In this document: positions 59,245 through 64,000 of the stretch, piece by piece
Position numbering within the stretch: position 1 is the first letter of the stretch
How the letters are laid out: each line of letters opens with the position of its first letter
DNA from: Schizochytrium sp. TIO01
Taxonomy: Eukaryota > Sar > Bigyra > Thraustochytrida > Thraustochytriidae
Assembly (NCBI GenBank): GCA_004764695.1
Contig: SMSO01000025.1
Coordinates: 4,628,862-4,692,861 of the forward strand
DNA: 64,000 nucleotides
Direction of reading: 5' to 3'
Program-made: the position numbers and the translations under genes
The notes under the pieces: model-generated
What the model saw: only the letters and a program-made list of their open reading frames with translations
Told to the model about the DNA's origin: nothing
Database searches by the model: none

Positions 59245-59544
59245 ATGGAGTACCTGCGCAAGTCGCTCTCGCGCAAGTCGCTTTCGCGAAAGTCGCTTTC
59301 CAGGACCTCGCTCTCCCGCAAGTTTTCATTGCGCGGCACTGAGAGCTCAGACTTGGCCAAGGCGCTCAAGCACGAGCAGGCTCGTCTCGAGGAGGAGAAA
59401 GTGCAGGCCGCGCCGGAGAGGACCTACTATCAGGACGAGGGCCGCAGCCTCGAGGAGAAACTCAGGGCCCGTGCCAGGACTTCTGTGCGCAAATCAGGTG
59501 TATGGAGCGCTACGGAGTTTAAGAGGGAGGCCATTAACTGGTGA
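59245..59544 (+). CDS. small basic protein with KSLSR repeats, 99 aa
   Basis: From the ATG at 59245: four consecutive [KT]SLSR units (RKSLSRKSLSRKSLSRTSLSR, residues 5 to 25), then KFSLRGTE, then a charged, probably helical segment (KALKHEQARLEEEKVQ and EEKLRARARTS) and VWSATEFKREAINW at the end. RxxSLSR-like units are good basophilic-kinase site candidates (inference). G/C-ending codons and high GC resemble the expressed genes. The frame is open 46 codons upstream without ATG, so a 5' exon is possible. A promoter-like module lies upstream. No family recognised. Confidence 0.55.
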   Translation: MEYLRKSLSRKSLSRKSLSRTSLSRKFSLRGTESSDLAKALKHEQARLEEEKVQAAPERTYYQDEGRSLEEKLRARARTSVRKSGVWSATEFKREAINW

Positions 59545-60517
59545 GATGCGCATTTAACCCCGCTTTAAGGACAGCCCCATCCATATGTATTATGTATGGG
59601 CTGTGATTAACGCTAATGTGTATCCCATGTTTCTTCGGCTTGAGACATAAACTCGAGCATCATCCACGTGAAATATCTTCATTCGTTAGCATCTTTCTTG
59701 CGATTCGAGATGGCCATACTTTAAATTTCCTTTTCTTTGTGCTACAAAATATGGACGTTCACATTGATTTTCTTAAATAAATTTAGACGTTCATCGCTGG
59801 CTCGGGTGGCGGTGTAGTTCTTCGCCTTTGCGTTGGCAGGGTTCTGTGCTGCTGACGAGACCTTATCCATGAACGTCTGAGGCTTGAGTGGGCTGTGATT
59901 TGATTTTTTATTGCTTTGACACTAACCATTGATCGCTGAGCTGGTGCCAGCGAGAATAGCTACTGCTTTATTACAATCTGAGTGGCGAATCGCATATCCC
60001 AGATGCTGGGATACCAGGAAGATACTATATTCAGTTGGATGCCAGTTTGATAACTGTTTTATTTTCTTCTTCTTTTTTTTTGCGGCAGTTGAAGTTCATT
60101 ATAACTTCTCGTTTCGTTATACACCATTGCAATTGTAATTTTCCTTTTCCCTCGTCTGCTTCTACCGACTTCAATGAATCAGCGATCACTATTATACTAA
60201 GAGCATCCCATACAACCTTGCTTTACTTCACTCATTACTTCGTTATACATAATCTACAATGATCAATTTACTCTCTTTATAAAGTATCAAAATAGGAAAA
60301 CTTTTTTCACAGTTCCCTTCTGTGCTTATAGTTTCTCGCCCATAGCGATTACGCGAGTGTAGAATATCGCCCGATCAGTTTCAGATGTATTTGGTTTACT
60401 TTCCATCCCTTGAATGTAGCAAATTTTTAAATTAAATGAGATGCTATTCTGCGTTACCAGTAAAAGGGAATACGCATTTGGATAAATAATACAAATATAC
60501 TTGCTACTGCGGGGCCT
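59545..60517. other. convergent 3' intergenic region
   Basis: AT-rich spacer between two convergent genes; no protein-like frame. TCTTCTTTTTTTT run near 60065-60083. Confidence 0.5.
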
Positions 60518-61454
60518 CTAAAAGCTCTCAAACTGTACTTCCAATTGACACTCTGTGCAGGTCTTTACATACATATCGCTACCTGGCTCCACAGGTACAG
60601 CTGGTCCGAAACTATGTTCATGGTAGGTTTGGTTTTTCGGAACAAAATTCTTGATTTGTTGAGTAGTCTCTTTCCGGGTGCCCTTGGCTCTTTTCGTCTT
60701 GCGCGGATCCTCAAGTTGAAGCCCCTTGGACTTTTTGGTTTTCGAAGGACTCGGTGTTGCCGCTGCCGTTTTGTCCCCAGCTACTTCGCCTCGAAGCTTG
60801 CTAATATTTCTCTGGAAGATATCATCAGTGTCTTCAGTGGCAGCCTCTTCAAAAGCTTTCCTGGCACGTTGCTCGCGTTTTTTGGCTCGCTCTAGCACGC
60901 GGCGATTGCGCTCTTCCTCTAGATTTTCCTTTGACCCCCACCTCTCCATCGACCTTGCCTCAACCTGCTTCGTCAGGTATAACTTCATCATTGACCACCC
61001 CATACGCCGCGGGTTCGAGGAAACGAGGAACTTGAGATTATACAGATCATCGTCAGATAGCAAATAGTCATTCTTAGCATTTGTTTTAGAGATAGTCTTG
61101 AACCCAGGACAGTCCAGCTTACACGCTGTGCAGATCGCTTCGTCAAAGGTGGAAAGCATTCGCTGATCTAAAGACAGGGACCCACACTGCTCACAGCGTC
61201 TACCATCTTGACGTTCTACACTATCTAAAGTTCTACTCTCGTCACCCAAAGCTCCCTGGTCTTCGTGATTTCCATCTGTATTAGAACTGCGAGTTTGTTG
61301 TCTCTGTTGCTGTCTCGCCGCCTCGGCCTCAGCCTCTGCTTCGGCTTCTTCATCATAGAACTCTCCTGCAAAGTCATTGAAACCTACACCGGTCCCAATA
61401 TTCTGTCCTACACTGCCACCCGCGGAATTCTTCGAGGTGTTTTTCGTAGCTTCC

Positions 61455-61486
<32 letters not shown>

Positions 61487-61621
61487 GGTGTGTTGTTGTT
61501 TGTTGTTGGTGTTGGTGTTGGTCTTTGCTGGTCCATGGCCACTTGCCGAGCTCCTCTGAAGAGCAGCTGCCTCAGCCTCTGCTTCGACAGCTTCCAGCCA
61601 AGCGAGCTCATCGTCATCCAT
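60518..61621 (-). CDS. nucleotide excision repair protein XPA
   Basis: 367 aa from the ATG at 61621 (MDDDELAWLEAVEAEAE). XPA verifies damage and scaffolds the NER pre-incision complex. The N-terminal 130 residues are low-complexity, with an Asn run (about 46-55) and Glu-Ala repeats. The C4 zinc finger has Cys133, Cys136, Cys154 and Cys157. The XPA core continues through ISKTNAKNDYLLSDDDLYNLKF (about 167-188), NPRRMGWSMMKLYL (about 193-206) and MERWGS-KENLEEE (about 215-227), then a basic helix. After a Lys-rich linker the C-terminus has YHEHSFGP (about 323-330) and DMYVKTCTECQLEVQFE (about 339-355), matching the TFIIH-binding end of animal XPA. Complete; larger than the usual 273 aa because of disordered inserts. 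Nuclear. Confidence 0.96.
61455..61520 (-). repeat. (GTT/AAC)n coding microsatellite in XPA
   Basis: GTT repeats on the + strand encode the Asn-rich stretch of the XPA N-terminus; likely length-variable. Confidence 0.9.
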
Positions 61622-62326
61622 GGCAGCCTTTGGGCAAGCACGCAAGCAAGCAAAGTCTTTAATGCAGATGGTGGCACGTTCGAGCGGCGACTGGTTGCGA
61701 GTATAGAGTTGTTGTGGTTCCGAGTTTCGTTCATTCTTTCATTCTATGTTATTCATTATGTATGTTATAGGCGTAAATATAATTTACTATCATGATATTC
61801 ATTTTGTTCTTTAAAGGCTTTTCATATTTATTTGATTTTAAATAAGTAAATCACATTAAATTGATAACTTGAAAACATTGATTCCACCGAGTCATGTCGT
61901 CTAATAGCCGTCTTTCGATTGCTCTTTCTGCTTTGTAGAAGCTAGGTAGATACCAAGCATAGGGGCATGGACTATTTAGAACTCATTCCTTCACGAGATA
62001 CTATTTAGGTACCACGTACCACCTACTGGCTAGGAAGCTTGTTCTCCTTTTGTGATTTCCACTTGATCATTTTAATTTTCGCTTTTGTTAAGGAGCTCTC
62101 TTCAAGAAGTTTGTTTCAAGATGACTGAAGAAACTATTAAATACATCATTCTTCGTAAGGAGGATTAACGAAGAAAATTATCAGCATGAAGTAAAACCCA
62201 GCATGAACTCTAAATAAATTTACAATCAGAAATACTCAAAAAGCAGAACGCAACTAAACCAAAACATTACATTTCGACAAGAAGAAATAGAAAAAGTTTG
62301 AATAAATGTACAAAATGAATATGGGT
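61622..62326. other. intergenic region upstream of XPA
   Basis: AT-rich; contains CTAGGTAG and TTTAGGTACCACGTACCACC at about 61943-62030, of the CTAG/GTAC type seen elsewhere. No gene. Confidence 0.5.
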
Positions 62327-64000
62327 CTAATTTTGGTCAAAACTATCAGAGTGGTGGCCTAAAATGTACTCAGCTTCCTGTCGAGCAACAAGAGCCTTTG
62401 CTCTGGAGCTAGGGCCCTTTCGTGATTTACGTGGAGAGCTGTGACGACTGGTTGTTGTATGTTCACTGGAAGGGTATGAGTCCATAGAGTAGGCACTATG
62501 AGCATCCCAACGATGAGTATCCCTATAATTACGACTGAGCAAGCAATCAGCAGAATCTGTATCGAACTCGTCGAGGGAATCATTTCTTCGTGCAGCCTCA
62601 ATTTGCACCTCCTCGTCCGTATCGTACACATCATCCATATCAGAAGTGGTGCCATCAATGATTGCTGCGCGGACCTTGGCAGAGTGTACCAAACTGTCAT
62701 CAGCCATAGCCGACCATTTCATAGGTGAACTACGACGCTTCGGGTAAAGCTTGCTTTGCGGGGCTGGTAGTTTGGTTTTGCTGGATAGGTCCACTTCATC
62801 AATATCAGAAAATTCTACGCCGCTGTCCCCGTCATCGACTTCCTCTACAACCAATCTTTGGACCTGAGACGAAGCAAAAGAATCCGATGCTGCACGAGAG
62901 ACGGATCCATCCTCCTCATCTTCATCGCTCACAACAGAAGCAGCAACCTGTTTTTCATAGTTGCGCTGATGTTGAGCTCCTTTCCTAGAGTAGTCATCTT
63001 CTTCATCTTCGTCATCTTGCATGGACAGAGCGTCATCTTCTCTGCCTCTCCCAAGGTACGATTCCTCATCTTCCTCAACTTCATGGTCATCTTCAAAAGC
63101 AGAGTTCGTTTCTTCTGCACTCATTTCAGACTCCACCAGGTCTTCTTGGTAAACACGGCGCGCGCCACGACTACGGCCCCGAGGAGCTTCCTCAAAGTGT
63201 ACCATATCGGAGCGACTATGCTCAGACTGATCGTCCTCATCTCCTCTCAAACTGTCTTCCTCATCATCATGATCTTCTTCTTCACTGCTCTCGGCGTCCA
63301 TAGACATGGGCTTGAAAAGACCACGTCCTCGAGATATCGGCTTATTTGTAAAGCCAACGATTGACTCAGCATCGCTTTCATCTGATGACTCTTCAATTGA
63401 TGGTTTACGAAGCTTTCGCTGAGCAATCATTCGAGCTCGCGCAGAATTTAACTGTACAGTGGAATTCTCTTCATCTTGATCACTGTCACTGTCATCGTCA
63501 GAGTCTACTTTAACTGTTAATCCAGCATTATCGCCATCAGCAGAGGCCGCGTCACTAAGTTCTTCTTCAGCTAATTGTTGTTCCGCCTCACTTTCTTCTA
63601 AGTCAACCAAATCTTGCGCATGTTCATCGAGCATAGGACGTGATTCCTCTACTGCTTGAACAGGCTTCTCTTCTACGTTAGTCTCAGAAAGAGCATCCTC
63701 GCTGGCCTTTTGCTGTGATACTTGGGGCAAGCTTGGTCCTGTAGGCTTATTTGCAAATCTTAGATTCGCCGGTTTTAAGGCACTCTTTGCGTCTGTAAAG
63801 TAAGTTGGCAACTCGAACTTAAATTTCATCGATGTATCCTTTGGTTCCTTTTCAAGACCTCGAAATCTTTCAGGGAGAACATCCTTTTCCAAATCTTTTT
63901 CCTTTGCTTGAGCGTGGCAATCGATACTGTTCTCCGCTTCAAATGTTTTCTCTTGCAGCTCTGTATCTTTAACATCCTCACTGTCTGAGGTATCCTCAAT
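62327..64000 (-). CDS. acidic disordered protein, partial (5' end beyond window)
   Basis: The frame is open from the right edge of the window to TAG at 62327, 557 codons, so the start lies outside. No internal start needs to be assumed. The sequence is Asp/Glu/Ser-rich throughout, with runs such as DSDDDSDSDQDEEN and many SDE/DEED clusters that fit casein-kinase-2 acceptor sites. Short ordered-looking segments are MKFKFELPTYFTDAKSALKP near the visible N-terminal part and RAKALVARQEAEYILG near the C-terminus, after a basic SPRKSRKGPSSR stretch. I recognise no family; long acidic proteins of this kind are often nucleolar or chromatin-associated, which is only a guess. Confidence 0.75.
   Translation of the reverse strand: MEDTSDSEDVKDTELQEKTFEAENSIDCHAQAKEKDLEKDVLPERFRGLEKEPKDTSMKFKFELPTYFTDAKSALKPANLRFANKPTGPSLPQVSQQKASEDALSETNVEEKPVQAVEESRPMLDEHAQDLVDLEESEAEQQLAEEELSDAASADGDNAGLTVKVDSDDDSDSDQDEENSTVQLNSARARMIAQRKLRKPSIEESSDESDAESIVGFTNKPISRGRGLFKPMSMDAESSEEEDHDDEEDSLRGDEDDQSEHSRSDMVHFEEAPRGRSRGARRVYQEDLVESEMSAEETNSAFEDDHEVEEDEESYLGRGREDDALSMQDDEDEEDDYSRKGAQHQRNYEKQVAASVVSDEDEEDGSVSRAASDSFASSQVQRLVVEEVDDGDSGVEFSDIDEVDLSSKTKLPAPQSKLYPKRRSSPMKWSAMADDSLVHSAKVRAAIIDGTTSDMDDVYDTDEEVQIEAARRNDSLDEFDTDSADCLLSRNYRDTHRWDAHSAYSMDSYPSSEHTTTSRHSSPRKSRKGPSSRAKALVARQEAEYILGHHSDSFDQN

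Overview
The window is eukaryotic nuclear DNA. It carries histone H4, eIF3g, a GRASP Golgi protein, XPA, a PUS7-type pseudouridine synthase and a canonical GT-AG intron. Coding regions are long and almost all uninterrupted (one is over 11 kb), intergenic regions are 0.4-4 kb, and there are Asn/Gln homopolymers, an EF-hand-bearing Na/Ca(K) exchanger and two probable microtubule/flagellum proteins. I infer an intron-poor flagellated protist, most likely a stramenopile such as a thraustochytrid. This is an inference from gene architecture; no rRNA or marker locus is present. The standard stop codons TAA, TAG and TGA are all used. Starts were placed at ATG even where the open frame runs further upstream.

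Layout. 1-6.9 kb is gene-poor, with a long AC/AT-rich minisatellite and one histone H4 gene (-). 6.9-12.0 kb holds a convergent pair: an NCKX-type exchanger with EF hands (+) and a PUS7/TruD pseudouridine synthase (-). 12.0-14.4 kb is intergenic, with ORF debris and a perfect hairpin. 14.5-34.0 kb is a run of three + strand genes: a 1251-aa protein that looks like a domesticated or decayed DDE-type transposase, a Patched/NPC-like membrane protein, and a 3794-aa multi-ASH/MSP (Hydin-like) protein. 34-38 kb is empty of recognisable genes. 38.2-43.5 kb has a membrane RING-H2 E3 ligase (+) and eIF3g (-). 45.8-52.5 kb has thymidylate kinase (+, frame broken by one base), a poly-Q protein (+) and a protein with nine [ST]EYxxx[FY]-type microtubule-binding repeats (+). 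52.8-64 kb has fumarylacetoacetase (-), GRASP (+, one intron), a small KSLSR-repeat protein (+), XPA (-) and the 3' part of an acidic disordered protein running off the right edge (-).

The genes do not form a pathway; this is a typical mixed eukaryotic neighbourhood. Two themes recur. The giant ASH protein and the [ST]EY-repeat protein both point to cilium/centriole biology. Three upstream regions (PUS7, eIF3g and the KSLSR-repeat gene) share an AAGTG + TATAG vocabulary and may represent a lineage-specific core promoter. The most unusual items are the transposase-like gene with apparently substituted catalytic positions, the nine-repeat MDM1/SAXO-like protein, the EF-hand/NCKX fusion and the broken thymidylate kinase frame.
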